In this document: one piece after another, positions 15,250-25,759 of the stretch
Position numbering within the stretch: the stretch's first letter is position 1
Layout of the letters: every line of letters begins with the position of its first letter
DNA from: Linyphia triangularis
Taxonomy: Eukaryota; Arthropoda; Arachnida; Araneae; Linyphiidae
DNA length: 64,000 nucleotides
Reading direction: 5' to 3'
Assembly: GCA_963978545.1 (NCBI GenBank)
Contig: CAXBTE010000060.1
Span: 1-64,000 of the forward strand
Notes under the pieces: generated by a model
Database searches by the model: none
Seen by the model: the letters and a program-made list of their open reading frames with translations, nothing else
Told to the model about the DNA's origin: nothing
Position numbers and translations under genes: made by a program

Positions 15250-17826
15250 AATACCCTCGAAAGTGAAAAATTTCACGATTTTTAAAAAATGGAATTTTTA
15301 ATTTTTAGATTACTGTTTTTTTATTTCAAATTTGGTACAAGAATGCCTTTAAAAATATATCCAACTGAAAATCACACTTTGAAAGCATTTGGGCCATATT
15401 CTCGAAATTACAATTCACTTTTAAAACACATGGGGGACTTTTCAATGAATTATTGTCCAAAAAGTAAAATTTCCTAAATTTTTTCCCATATGAAAAATTG
15501 AAGCTAATATGTAGGAAAATCTTCAATTCCAATTTAATAGCACTCACTAAATAACATGTGGGTCTAAAGTTGGCCCAAAAAAGGGCACTTTCAAAAAATT
15601 TCATTTTTGCTTTCCCCCCATGTTAATCGTATGGAAAGTTTCACATTTCTAAATTTTTAAAATTTTACAATCTTTTTGCAACTATTGTAACCGAAATCAT
15701 CACCCGAATCAATTTTCACTTTCAAATCGTCATTAAAGTGAAATTTTACTACTCAAAACCCAGTTACTGCAGAAAAAAAGTCGTTAAATCCCTTTAAAAA
15801 TACATTAGCCTTGCCAATCCTAAATCAAAACTCAAATTCTCAATTTTCAAAATTGAACCTTAATTTGTTGCCTAAGATCATAAAAGTCATCACCCGATTT
15901 CATTCTGATCAAATAATTTGCTTATAAAATGGTACTTTAGCACTCAAAATCGAAGTAATGTAAAGTAAAAATACGGATTAAAAACAGTTCCTGAGCGCTT
16001 TAGTTTCAAAAATTCAACTTCTCACATACCTTATCAAAAAAAATTTGTTTGCGAAATTTTGATTTTAGTTTGATTTATAAAGAGTTTTTGATTAAAAAAA
16101 ATGCAATTTGAAACAATTTGTTAAAAATGAAATTTTACAATCAATACCCTCGATAGTGAAAAATTTCACGATTTTTAAAAAATTGAATTTTTAATTTTTA
16201 GAATACTATTTTTTTATTTCAAATTTGGTACAAGAATGCCTATTAAAATATATCCATCTTAAAATCACACTTTGAAAGCATTTGGGCCATTTTCTCGAAA
16301 ATACAATTCCCCTTTAAAACACATGGGGGGCTTTTCAATGAATTATTGTCCAAAAAGTAAAATTTTCTAAATTTTTTCTTATTTGAGAAATTGAAGCTAA
16401 TATGTAGGAGAATCTCCAATTCCAATTTTATAACACTAACTAAATAAGAAGTGGATCTAAACTGGGTCTAAAGTTGGTCCAAAAAAGGGTACTTTCAAAA
16501 AATTTCATTTTTGCTTTCCCCCCATGTTAATCGTTTGGAAAGTTTCACATTTCTAAATTTTCAAAAATTTACAATATTTTTGTAACTATTGTAACCGAAA
16601 TCATCACCCGAATCGATTTCCACTTTCAAATCGTCATTAAAGTGAAATTTTACTACTCAAAACCCAGTTATTGCAGAAAAATACATTAGCCTTGTCAATC
16701 CTAAGGCAAATCTCAAATTATCAATTTTCAAATTTGAAATTTAATCTGTTGTCTAGGATCATAAAAGTCACCACCCGATTTCATTCTGATCAAATAATTT
16801 GCATATAAAATGGTACTTTAACACTAAAAATCGAAGTAATGCAAAGTAATAATACGACTTAAAAACAGTTCCTTAGCGCATTCGTTTCAAAATTTCAACT
16901 TCTCATATAACTTATCAAAGATAATTTGTTTGCCAAATTTTGAACTTAGTTTGATTTATAAAGTGTTTTTGATAAAGAAAATGCAATTTAAAACAATTTT
17001 TTAAAAACTAAATTTTCCATTCAATACCCTCGAAAGTGAAAAATTTCACGATAATTAAAAAATGGAATTTTTTGAATTTTAGAATACTGTTTTTTTATTT
17101 CAAATTTGGTACAAGAATGCCTATAAAAAATATATAAAACTTAAAATCACATTTTGAAAGCATTTGAGCCATTTTCTCGAAAATACAATTCCCTTATAAA
17201 ACCACATGGGGGACTTTTCAATGAATTATTGTTCAAAAAGTAGAATTTTCTAAATTTTTCCCATTTGAGAAATTGAAGCTAATATCTAGGAGAATCTCCA
17301 ATTCCAATTTTATAATATATACTAAATAACAAATGGGTCTAAAGTTGGTCCAAAAAAGGGTACTTTAAAAAAATTTAATTTTTAATTTTCCCCATATTAA
17401 TCGAATGAAAAATTTCACATTTCTAAATTTTCAAAATTTTACAACTTTTTTGCAACTAGGGTAACCGAAATCATCACCCGAATCTATTCCACTTTTAAAT
17501 CGTCATTAAAGTGAAATTTTACTACTCAAAACCCAGTTATTGCAGAAAAATACATTACCCTCAATTTTCGTAATTGAACCTTAATTTGTTGCCTAGGAAC
17601 ATAAATGTGATCACCCGATTTCATTCTGAACTTCAATTTGCTTATGAAATGGTACTTTAGCACTCAAAATCAAAGTAATCCAAAATAAAAATACGACTTA
17701 AAAACAGTACACGAGTTCTTTCGTTTCAAAATTTCAACTTCTTTTATACCTTATGAAAAATAATTTTTTTGCCAAATTTTGAACTTAGTTTGATTTATAA
17801 AGTTTTTTTTTTTTAAAAGAATGCAA
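15250..17826. repeat. Diverged edge monomers of array 1
   Basis: The last three monomers carry many private substitutions and small indels not seen in the interior, for example GGGGGGC in place of GGGGGAC near 16326, an extra ACTGGGTCTAA near 16460, a deletion after ATACATTACC near 17558, and a T12 run near 17803. Divergence rises toward the junction with non-satellite DNA. This is the expected pattern where homogenising exchange fades at an array edge. The same edge recurs at ~52676-55252 in the second copy. Confidence 0.8.
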
Positions 17827-17849
17827 TATCATCTGTTGGATTAAAATTG

Positions 17850-17981
17850 TAACACATACCTTTATTAGTTTGCGTCTACACTTTCAATCTTTGACTAGGA
17901 CTGTTAGCGAAAAAGACCAACTGTTCAAATATTGGCTTTTCAAAATTTTTTGCTCAAAAGGTACTCAAAAGACATTTGCAT
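17850..17981 (-). other. Exon X3-like block, cassette copy 1
   Basis: Starts after acceptor GAATTTCAG at 17981. The frame in phase with X2 reads MQMSFEYLLSKKF, then stop. The 3' limit is undefined. Confidence 0.4.
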
Positions 17982-18083
17982 CTGAAATTCAAATTGAAGA
18001 ATAAGGTTATCTATGCAATATATATAATAGAAAGAAACAATTTATGTCAATACATAGAATGCAGATTTCATGTATTTTTTTAC

Positions 18084-18156
18084 CTCTTTATCGTTAGATG
18101 CTTATTTCTTCTATAAGAGAAAGGTATCCATAGAATCGTCCTTATCTCTTTGTAAT
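18084..18156 (-). other. Exon X2, cassette copy 1
   Basis: 73 nt, one base shorter than the other copies, which shifts the frame. The donor GTAAA is kept; the acceptor is TTTATTTAAAG. Confidence 0.45.
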
Positions 18157-18238
18157 CTTTAAATAAACAAATACAATTTAGGAGACATCAAAAATATTGA
18201 AAATAAATGACAAAAACTAAATTAATATATGTACGTAA

Positions 18239-18295
18239 CACATAAGAATATAGTGCCATCTAAAACGTCCCTGCAGTTAATTTGATGTAAACATT
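18239..18295 (-). other. Exon X, cassette copy 1
   Basis: 57-nt block beginning after an acceptor-like (T)GGCAG. The frame reads CLHQINCRDVLDGTIFLC. The donor GT has become TT (GTG|TTACGT), so it is no longer spliceable as drawn. Confidence 0.45.
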
Positions 18296-18664
18296 CTGCC
18301 AATATTGGTAAACATGTGAAAAAATAAATGCAAATTAGTAAGAATTTTAAATAATAAACAATTAAAATATATACTTTACTCTTTGGAATTTTTTACTTCA
18401 TTCATTTGTTGCTTTTGGCTTTTTTAAATTTTATATTTTCCTAGACAAATTTAGTCCTCAAATCTCATCCAATCAAAGTTCTGGAGTTTTGAAGTTGTTA
18501 TCTGTCGTATTTCTTGGTGCAAATGAAGAGTTTGTGAGCAATCCATGCATTGTGAAAATATTAACATTGTCCTCGCCTAATTCTATTTTCTAAAAAAACT
18601 GACATCAATACTCCTTGAAGTTTTCGAAATATCACATTTTTATCTCAAAAAGAAAAGATTTGAA

Positions 18665-18742
18665 TTAATTAAAAAACCAACTCTTCAAATATTGGCTTCC
18701 AAAAGTTTTTCGTTCCAAAAAGAGCTCAAGGGACATTGGCAT
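18665..18742 (-). other. Exon X3-like block, cassette copy 2
   Basis: Starts after TTTATTTTCAG at 18742. The frame reads MPMSLELFLERKTFGSQYLK, continues SWFFN, then stops. The conserved core MSLE..LE.KTFGSQYLK is shared with the other copies. Confidence 0.45.
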
Positions 18743-18843
18743 CTGAAAATAAATTAAAGAATCAGTTTATCTATGCAATATATAAAATCTGAAGAATAAA
18801 TTAATTTCAATACATAGAATGTAGATTTCATGTATTTATTTAC

Positions 18844-18917
18844 CTCTGTATCGTTAGATGCTTATTTCTTCAATAAGAGTAAGGCATCCATAGAATCGTT
18901 CCTTATCTCTTCGGCAT
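18844..18917 (-). other. Exon X2, cassette copy 2
   Basis: 74 nt between TTTTTTATTTCCAG and GTAAATAAA. It continues X in frame: DAEEIRNDSMDALLLLKK, then TAA six codons before the exon end. Confidence 0.55.
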
Positions 18918-18995
18918 CTGGAAATAAAAAATTACAATTTAGGGGACATAAAAAATATTAAAAATAAATAACAAGAACTAAATGAATATTCTTAC

Positions 18996-19052
18996 CACAT
19001 AAGAACGGGATGAAAGCTAAAATGTCCCTGCAATTCCTTGGAGGTAAACTTT
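18996..19052 (-). other. Exon X, cassette copy 2
   Basis: 57 nt between ...AATGGCAG and GTAAGAATATT. The open frame reads ESLPPRNCRDILAFIPFLC, with phase 1 at both ends. An open frame runs on upstream through the pyrimidine-rich intron and would add a hydrophobic stretch, but the other copies have stops there, so it is taken as intron. Confidence 0.55.
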
Positions 19053-19459
19053 CTGCCATTATTGGTAAACATGTGAAAAAAGAAATGCAAATAAGTAAGA
19101 AATTTAACCAATAAACAATTAAAATATATACTTCGCTCTTTAGAATTTTTAACTTCATTCACTTGTTGATTCTGGCTATTTCAAAAAAAAAAAAATTCTC
19201 CTTGACAAAGAATGTCTTTAAATCTCATCCATTCAAAGTTTTGGAGTTTTGAAGTCGTTATCTGTCGTATTTCTTTTTGTTATTGAAGAGTTTGTGTGCA
19301 ATCCATGCATTGTGAAATTATTAATGTTGTCCTCGCGTAATTATATTTTCTAAAGAAACCGACTTCAATACTCTTTATATTTTCAAATTGTCAACATTTT
19401 ATCTAAAAAACAAAGGATATGAATGAATTGAAAACATTTCTTTTTTGACATATAATATT

Positions 19460-20275
19460 ATCTGTTGAATTAAAATTTTACCACATACTATTTTTTAAAA
19501 AAATGCTGACACTCACTAGGACTGTTATATTTGACGCTTACTAGGACTGCAATATTGGTGTGAGTTTTGAAGCTAATGTTTAACTGATTTTGTACTTTTG
19601 ACGAAATTGCATGTGGAGTATATGGATGAGATATACTGATTATAACTCTTTATTTAAGAGATAATAACATCTTAATGATTTGGCAACTAGGAATACATGA
19701 AATCGTATAATCATGATATTTCTTTTCAACTTCACCAAGCTGACACTTTTCCTTACAAGCGTACGCATCTACAATTACAGAGTTGGTGAAGAGAACTAAC
19801 TTCAAAAAGTGACAGAAACCTAAACCATCGCCTACTTACGCTGATAGAATACATGAATACCAAAACGGGAAAACATTGGAGTAACATGGGAAAATGAAGT
19901 AAATAAGCGTTCTATCAACAGCTAAGCAAGGGACGGGAAAAAACGCAGGTGAATACTTTGAATTTCAAAATACACCAACTGCTATGTGATGAATTGCTAA
20001 ACAAAAAATTGTACTTTACAGGAGTTTTTACGAAAGGAAAAAGAGGAACCATGTTTTACAGTTCATGAAAAATGTAAAATTCTAAATTACTGATTAACTG
20101 CAGTGATTATCTTGGAAAATATACGGCCATTTTATTAAAGCCATTTTAAAACATTCGAACTGCAACAGAATCGGCAATATGTTAATGAATAGGGAGAAAA
20201 TCAGTTTGATTGATGGTAAATCACAAATCAATTATAGCACCGATTTCGTAAATTTCTATAATCGCTTCAAAATAC
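19460..20275. other. Between cassette and W blocks of unit A
   Basis: Partly aligns with 26440-26850 of unit B (CTATCAACAGCTAAGC near 19914, CTGCTATGTGATGAATTGCTA near 19979). No coding signal seen. The single-base difference between the large duplicates lies at ~20144. Confidence 0.45.
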
Positions 20276-20282
20276 TTATAAA

Positions 20283-20365
20283 CCAACTTGTCATCATCCA
20301 TTCACGCTGAAATATGACAGATAGATTCATTGTCTATCTGGTTGCGTTATGTCAAATTTTGGGAA
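20283..20365 (-). other. W block 1 of member A
   Basis: One of three ~80-90 bp related blocks in unit A. On the minus strand an acceptor-like GACAGTCACAG precedes TTCCCAAAATTTGAC, and the shared motif NESIC is readable (DNESICHIS). Two stops interrupt the common frame. The plus-strand reading frame starting at 20314 overlaps this block and is probably fortuitous. Confidence 0.45.
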
Positions 20366-20429
20366 CTGTGACTGTCACTAAAAGGCAGCTTTCACCCAAC
20401 GTTCCATTATCGCTTTGGAATACTAATAA

Positions 20430-20519
20430 ACCACCTTGCCGTCATCTCATCGAACTGAAACTTAGAAACTTGGCTGGTACACTCGTTGTCGACGATAATT
20501 TTTTGTATCAAGTTTTAAA
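20430..20519 (-). other. W block 2 of member A
   Basis: Minus-strand acceptor TTTCCTGTGACAG precedes TTTAAAACTTGATAC. The frame starts NLIQKIIVDNEC, is open for the whole block and ends at GGCAAG|GTGGTT, a possible donor. It aligns with the other W blocks at NL..I..NE. Confidence 0.45.
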
Positions 20520-20659
20520 CTGTCACAGGAAAGCCTCTTTTACACACCTACCGATTGTCTAGATACAAAATTTGATTAAAAAATGTTCAATTTGGCGATT
20601 TATTATGACTGAAACCATTCCCAATTAAGGTTGACGGAGCGTAATCTTTGAAAGTCTAG

Positions 20660-20752
20660 TTAACTTACTTTCCGTCAACCAATCCAGCTAAATCTAAGAA
20701 AATAGACTCGGTTTGGATGACAATGTATTCTATCAAATTTTAGAGGGAAAAA
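20660..20752 (-). other. W block 3 of member A
   Basis: The frame reads NLIEYIVIQTESIFLDLAG and is open to a strong donor-like GGAAA|GTAAGTTAAC. The acceptor position has changed to a non-AG sequence. Confidence 0.42.
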
Positions 20753-20947
20753 GAAGTTAGTAAATAAAACGGAATTAATATTTTGTGCTAAGTGGTCAAA
20801 CACTATGAATACTCGAACTGAGCTCAAGAAGTTGCAATTGTATATAATAATTGGTAATGAATATAAATTAATTTTTTCAAAATTTCTTTATGGGTTATAT
20901 TTTAGACATTACTTTACGATTAAATGAAAATTACGTATCTTAATTAT

Positions 20948-20972
20948 TTGAAGAAAATAATAATAATAATAA
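20948..20972. repeat. (ATA)n microsatellite
   Basis: Short run of AATAATAATAATAATAAAA, repeated at ~58380-58398 in the duplicate. Confidence 0.7.
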
Positions 20973-21098
20973 AATACCTATTTTAACTTTATCAAGAAAA
21001 AAAAAATCCAGTTTAATTATTTATTCAGAAATATTTTAATATCTTTGAATCTTTATCAATTATTACTTTGTTGTATTTTAAATTGTATAGTGAATATA

Positions 21099-21977
21099 CA
21101 AGGTCCGGCTATTAATTTCCAGGACTGACGTAACTGTAGGAGAACGAAAAGCCGGAAGATGGCGCTAATGATTGCATATTGAAGAGCGGTTTCTTGCGCA
21201 TGTGCAGTGCAATCGGCACCATTCTGAAGTAAGTGGTTATCGTGGAAAGGCGCATTAAAACGTAGCTCCTAAACTCCTGTTGTCCAAGTGAAATGGAGCA
21301 AAGAATTAACATTAAATTTTTCTTCAAATTGGGTATCCTATCCAGGTACGCAGGGTCAGTATCAGCGTTGTCGATAAGTTCGCCACATGCGTCCAGTCTC
21401 AATTGCTTTTGTTCGTCCCTTAAATGGTGAGGAACGAATCTGGGACAAATCTTGCATTTGCCTAGGTCTTACGTCAAAATTCGCCGAACTGTCTCTTTGT
21501 TCATGTTCAATTCATTGGCGAGTACACGAATAGTCAATCGACGATCACATTTCACCATAATGCGAACTTTTTCAATTGCTTCCGGCGCGCGTACGGACTG
21601 CGGCCGACCTGTGTGTGGATCATCTTGGACGCTTTCGCGCCCGTCCCGAAAGCGTTTAAACCATTCAAAAGTTCTTGAGCGGGATAATGCTTCATCGCCG
21701 TAAACTTGTTTTAACATTTCGTAGGTTTCCGCAGTTGTCTTGTCCAATTTGAAGCAAAATTTAATGTTAATTCTTTGCTCCATTTCACTTGGACAACAGG
21801 AATTTGGGAGATACGTTTTAATGCGCCTTTCCACGAGAACCACTTACTACAGAATGGTGCAGATTGCACTGCACATGCGCAAGAAACCTCTCTTCAATAT
21901 GCAATCATTAGGGCCATCTTCCGGCTTTTCATTCTCCTATAGTTACGTCAGTCCTGGAAATTAATAGCCGGACCATG
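21099..21977. mobile_element. Foldback mariner derivative with two 5' ends
   Basis: 879-bp element flanked by TA (21097-21098 and 21978-21979). Its ends, CAAGGTCCGGCT and the reverse complement of AGCCGGACCATG, open inverted repeats of ~234 bp (21099-21332 and 21744-21977) with about 93-95% identity by eye. Both arms are mariner 5' ends (TIR, UTR and the start of transposase), so the 3' half of the element, with the catalytic D..D..D region, has been replaced by an inverted second 5' end. Neither arm can supply transposase. It inserted after units A and B separated and before the large segmental duplication. Confidence 0.88.
21333..21783 (-). pseudogene. Mariner transposase, N-terminal fragment
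   Basis: From ATG at 21781-21783 the frame opens MEQRINIKFCFKLDKTTAET and runs through the paired helix-turn-helix DNA-binding region, with typical mariner motifs LKQVYGD, FEWFKRFRDGRESV and DDPHTGRP. It has an in-frame TAA at 21469-21471 after RRILT, then continues DLGKCKICPRFVP...DEQKQ...LIDNADTDPAYLDRI. It breaks at the inverted arm after ~150 codons; family members are ~340-350 residues, so the DDD catalytic core is missing. Identification rests on recognised family motifs. Confidence 0.9.
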
Positions 21978-22009
21978 TATATTAGGGTACTCGGTATAAA
22001 TTTGTGATC

Positions 22010-22270
22010 CGCTAGAATATCTAAAAATAAGTCATACGACCCGACTTCAGAAGTAAGTGGCAAACGCTGCTTTACTAGATAGTTGCATCCCAAATGATCA
22101 CTTTTTCAGAATACAGTGGCTTTGTGAGTCACAGTTACGGGTTTTCAATACCTCGTATTCACCAATTTCGTTTATTTTGACAAATCCGTCCAAATTAAAA
22201 TAGCTTTCACCAGAAACCATATGCAGTCATTGTCAAATTTACTACCTGCAATCAATTTTGGAACCCGAAT
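22010..22270 (-). pseudogene. Transposase remnant in unit A
   Basis: A minus-strand frame around 22230-22137 reads FSGESYFNLDGFVKINEIGE, resembling the segment around the second catalytic Asp of IS630/Tc1-type transposases (FSDE.HF.L.G.VN.QN). A frameshifted continuation gives GIENP and TVTHKATVF, which fits the ENP...VTVWC stretch of those proteins. Frameshifts and stops are present. The same remnant in unit B shows that it predates the A/B duplication. Confidence 0.45.
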
Positions 22271-22279
22271 ACCACTTGA

Positions 22280-23070
22280 CTTTTCTTTCGGCTTCTTACT
22301 GTTTCTTATTTATGTTATTCAAAGTTAGGGATTATATTCAGAAAGTCCTTGTATGAATGGAAGGGAAAAATTAAGTGCATGTTTGACATAACAGTTGAGC
22401 TTTAAAAATTTAATATCATTGAGAATCCCCATTAGTGAGGTGTTTTGCTTAGACTTAAAGTGGATGCACAAGATTGCTGAAATTCGACTTAAAATGCATT
22501 AGCACAAGATTGAAATGTTGAGTTAAGAGGATGGTTTCAGGATTCTGAACACTCATAGAAAATAATTAAAGATTCATACCTTCAACATTGAATGCTATTG
22601 TCAACTTGAGTAATTTAGTAGAAGTAGGTATCTTAAAAATGGAAATGATGTTCATCAATCTTGATTCCGCCGAATGTTCCGTAAACACACTGTTGGAAAA
22701 AGAACGTTTTATTTTAAGAAAAGCAGTTCAAAATTATCGTAAAGATAATATTTTTGGTTAAAATGCAGCTTCTATTAAATGCAATTAAAATAACATAATT
22801 AAAAGAAAGTCTATTAAAACTAGAAAAACAGTTTGGAAATAGATGGGAACTTGTAGGTAAAATATACACAAAATGTAAAAATGTGTCATATATTACTACA
22901 AAATGAGATAAATATATACGATAATGTAAGGATTTACAAGACTTGCATACTGCACTTTTCCAGGAATTATAATCCCGAATTTATAATAAAATCTAATTTT
23001 AAAATGAGTCGAAATATTATTAAAATACATGGTTTGGTTTTATAAGCAAGTAATGTTATATATACGAGTA
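22280..23070. other. Intervening region of unit A, no recognised gene
   Basis: Aligns with ~27870-28620 of unit B at moderate identity. One minus-strand patch (about 22697-22610) after TTTTTCCAACAG is relatively conserved (GGAATCAAGATTGA core) but has stops in A and a lost AG in B; it may be another dead exon. Nothing else recognised. Confidence 0.4.
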
Positions 23071-23082
23071 AATATTACATAC

Positions 23083-23200
23083 CAAAGCAAAAGTTCAAGC
23101 CTCTCATTTATTTAAATCGCTTTTAGAAATAGAAAAAGTCTTGCATAAACTGTGCCTTCAGTTTTTTATCAAAATGGCATCGAAATGAGTTATATAGCAA
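23083..23200 (-). other. First-exon block, member A
   Basis: Minus-strand ATG at 23105-23107 opens MRGLNFCF, then one base, then donor GTATGTAAT. The donor context GCTTTG|GTA(T/C)GTAAT is conserved in the four copies A-D, while the rest diverges. A methionine, a basic residue and hydrophobic or aromatic residues, ending in phase 1, would suit the start of a signal peptide. Coding status is inferred from conservation and the splice site only. The 5' limit (UTR) is not defined. Confidence 0.5.
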
Positions 23201-23339
23201 TAATGCTCATCAGACATATTTTACACCATTGTTGGAAGTTAACAATGTGAGATTGCAACAACACTGAATCGTCTGACACAAAGTGATCTAATTAAACTAA
23301 TTTATTCTAACGTTCCAAGAATGCATTCGCTTAAAGGAT

Positions 23340-23717
23340 CTTTGGACACCTTGTTTACAAAAATTATAATAAAAATATAAATTTTTCTATTTTTTTGCGT
23401 GTTTATAATTCTTGGAACCTTCTTAATATTCTGGCAAGTTTTTGAACTGATCCGATAACAGCAATTGCAGAAAAATTTTATATTTTTATGGAGAATTTAG
23501 CATGGCTGTAATAGCTCCTTCGATGTTTCGAACGCATTTTCCTCACTTCTTGTTTTTGAAATTCCCACCTTATTCAAAATGCTGAAACCTAAGCAAATAT
23601 GAATGACATGACTTGAAATTTTTTCTGGCATTCTAAAGATCTATTTGACTGATATAGGCATGGATTTTTGAATAATATATGATATTATTTTTTACAAATT
23701 TAAATGTTGAAAAATAT

Positions 23718-23751
<34 letters not shown>

Positions 23752-24026
23752 CGTGCAGTAATTATCGTTTTTCTCGAAAACTATTTTACTTATTCTAAAT
23801 CCGATGCCCAAAAAGTTAGAGTATATTACTAAAAACATTTTTTTAAATCAATCAGAAAAAAATAATGAAACTTAAAAAAATTTCATATGTTTTGAATTTT
23901 TAAAATTTAGAGCAATACGTGAACTTTTTTTGAAAATAAAATTTAATTTTTACTTAGTAATAGTTCCACATATGTAAAAGTTATAATTTTAAAGGCTTGA
24001 ATAAAAAGTATCAATTTCCCATAAGG
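23340..24026. other. ~690-bp segment present in A, absent in B
   Basis: At the matching point B passes directly from CTAAAGA to TTTTTAATTACGG near 28890. In A a 690-bp AT-rich stretch lies between CTTAAAGGAT and TTTTTAATTACG. It contains a T28 run but no terminal repeats or reading frame that I recognise. It is either an insertion in A or a deletion in B. Confidence 0.55.
23721..23748. repeat. T28 homopolymer
   Basis: 28 consecutive T between ATCCA and ATACGTG. The duplicate at 61146-61173 is also exactly 28 T. Confidence 0.95.
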
Positions 24027-24929
24027 TTTTTAATTACGAACTATTCATGATTAATTGCCTGAATATAAAAGCTTATAATATTTAAGGCTGCATGCCTGCA
24101 TAGCAAAGTGGGAGTGTTTCAAAAGTCATTTTTCAAAATCGATCTTGCAAATTCTGAAAAATCCCCTTATGTACTTAAGTACAAATAAGGTACGGTAAAT
24201 GTTTTTCAATGTACAGATTTGCTCTTCAAGCACTGAAAAGAATTGTTGAAAATCAAAAAATTCACAATTGAGTAATTTTGATGGAATTACGTTTTCAAAT
24301 CTGTACTGATGTAGAATGGAAAAGTTCCTTAAAGAAAATATTTGTAATTAAAAACATTCTGTGAATTTCTTTACATTCAATTACGGTTTTCTTGGGATAA
24401 AAAAAATAGAATATAATGTTATATAATACTATATGTTGTTTCGCATACTATATATTCCAATTACAGCGTTATTTGAAGCAAATACACTGTAATTTAACTT
24501 TAATTATAAGTTACTTTTTATAAGTTAGACAATCTGAAGGAAGCTGTTTATGAGCGTTGTTTTGCCAAGCTAAAAGATTCTGAAAAACAAGAAACTAAAA
24601 TGACTTAAGTTAGGAAGTTATTTATTTACACAATTGTCTAAACTTAAGACATGCTAGAAGTAAACCTAAATTTTGAAAATCAAATAACTTTAAAATGGTT
24701 GTGAGTGAAGTAATGAAGAAAATGTTTATCTGTAGTAATTTAGCAACAGGAAAATGAGAAATCGGCAATTTGAAGCCTAACTAGTTGTGTTTTACATAGG
24801 TTATATATTCTCTATTACAAACTCTGAAATATAAACAAGCAAAGTTTTAAGCAAAGATACACAAAAAAAAAATTTTACAAACATTATCATCTGTTTGAAT
24901 TAAAATTGTGACACATACTATTTTAAGTT

Positions 24930-25040
24930 TGCGTTGACACTTTCCTTCTTTGACTAGGACTGTTTTCGAAAACGGCTAGTTTTCAAATATTGGCTTCCAA
25001 AAGTATTTCCCTCCAAAAGGTACTCAAGGGACATTTGCAT
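24930..25040 (-). other. Exon X3-like block, cassette copy 3
   Basis: Starts after TTTATTTTCAG at 25040. The frame reads MQMSLEYLLEGNTFGSQYLK and runs 9 codons further to a TAG. Confidence 0.45.
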
Positions 25041-25141
25041 CTGAAAATAAATTAAAGAATCAGTTTATCTATGCAGTATATAAAATCTGAGGAAACAAAT
25101 GATGTCAGTACATAGAATGTAGATTTCATGTATTTATTTAT

Positions 25142-25215
25142 CTCTTTATCGTCCGATGCTTATTTCTTCTATAAGAGTAAAGCATTCATAGAATTATTAA
25201 TTATCTCTTTGGCAT
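25142..25215 (-). other. Exon X2, cassette copy 3
   Basis: 74 nt after acceptor GCTTATTTTCAG. The frame reads DAKEIINNSMNALLL, then TAG. The donor GT has become AT. Confidence 0.45.
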
Positions 25216-25297
25216 CTGAAAATAAGCAATTACTATTTAGGAGACATCAAAAATATTGCAAATAAATGACAAGAATTAAATGAATATCTCTACTTGA

Positions 25298-25354
25298 CAC
25301 ATACGAATGGGATGCCAGATAAAATGTCCCTGCAATTCCTTTGAGGTAAACTTC
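25298..25354 (-). other. Exon X, cassette copy 3
   Basis: 57 nt after ...ATTGGCAG. The frame reads SLPQRNCRDILSGIPFVC. The donor has changed to GTG|TCAAGT. Confidence 0.45.
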
Positions 25355-25759
25355 CTGCCAATATTGGTAAACATGTGAAAAAAGAAAAACTAAGTAGTAA
25401 GAAAATTATCTAATAAACAAAAAAAATATACACTTTATTCTTTGGAATTTTTAATTTCATTCAATTGTTGCTCGTTGCTATTTTTTAAAAAAAAATTCTC
25501 CTAGACAAGCAATATCCTCAAATCTCATCCATTCAAAGTTATGGAGCTTTGACGCCGTTATCTGCCGTATTTCTTGGTGCAATTGAAGAGTTTGTCAGAA
25601 ACCTATGCATTGGGAAAATACTAATGTTGTCCTCGCCAAATTATATTTTCTAAAAAACTGACATCAATACTCTTGATATTATCGAATTGTAAAATTTTTA
25701 TCTAAAATAGAAAGGATATGAAGTAATTGAAAAACATCTATTTTTTTACATATAATATT

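Larger units (their letters stand above)
1..17826. repeat. Satellite array 1, ~870-890 bp monomers
   Basis: Head-to-tail tandem array. The landmark ACACATGGGGGAC recurs 19 times (near 980, 1869, 2737, 3630, 4522 and so on to 17205), mostly 865-895 bp apart. Two intervals of ~1060 bp (ending near 8215 and 13658) contain an internal 189-bp duplication. A common length variant is a ~24-bp segment after TTGCAGAAAA that is present or absent. Monomers also differ by linked sites such as ACACAAAATCGAAGTAATGC versus ACTATAAATCGAAGTAAAAC, in an irregular mosaic order. The array runs off the left window edge and ends near 17826 in a truncated monomer with a T-run. The minus-strand reading frames inside monomers look fortuitous. 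Confidence 0.97.
17850..23200 (-). pseudogene. Unrecognised multi-exon gene family, member A (decayed)
   Basis: Minus-strand series of splice-bounded blocks in 5'-3' order: first exon (ATG at 23105-23107, donor before 23083), three W blocks (~20752-20660, 20519-20430, 20365-20283), cassette copy 2 (X 19052-18996, X2 18917-18844, X3 from 18742) and cassette copy 1 (X 18295-18239, X2 18156-18084, X3 from 17981). Intron phases agree: the first exon ends in phase 1, X begins and ends in phase 1, and X2 is 74 nt and restores phase 0. Decay is evident: lost donors, stop codons in W and X2, a 1-nt deletion in X2 of copy 1, and a mariner in the locus. I recognise no known family; X has two cysteines 12 residues apart. 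How many blocks belonged to one transcript is inference. Confidence 0.5.
17827..24886. repeat. Unit A of an old tandem duplication
   Basis: Aligned by eye with unit B (24887-29700) over most of its length: both start with two cassette copies near TATCATCTGTT(G)GATTAAAATTG, followed by W blocks, a transposase remnant, an intervening stretch and a first-exon block. Similarity is far lower than in the large segmental duplication, so this is much older. Unit A has two extra insertions relative to B: the mariner derivative (21099-21977) and a ~690-bp stretch (23340-24026). Confidence 0.8.

Noticed and set aside
18958..19158. Minus-strand 66-codon frame with a hydrophobic N-terminal stretch running into exon X
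   Set aside because: The hydrophobic part is the T-rich intron upstream of X; the other three cassettes have stops there.
20314..20562. Plus-strand 82-codon frame with a hydrophobic start like a signal peptide
   Set aside because: It overlaps two W blocks that are coherent on the opposite strand, and unit B lacks the ATG and most of the frame. The copy at 57739 exists only because of the recent duplication.
21452..21964. Plus-strand frames over the mariner
   Set aside because: They are antisense shadows of the transposase and of the inverted 5' arm.
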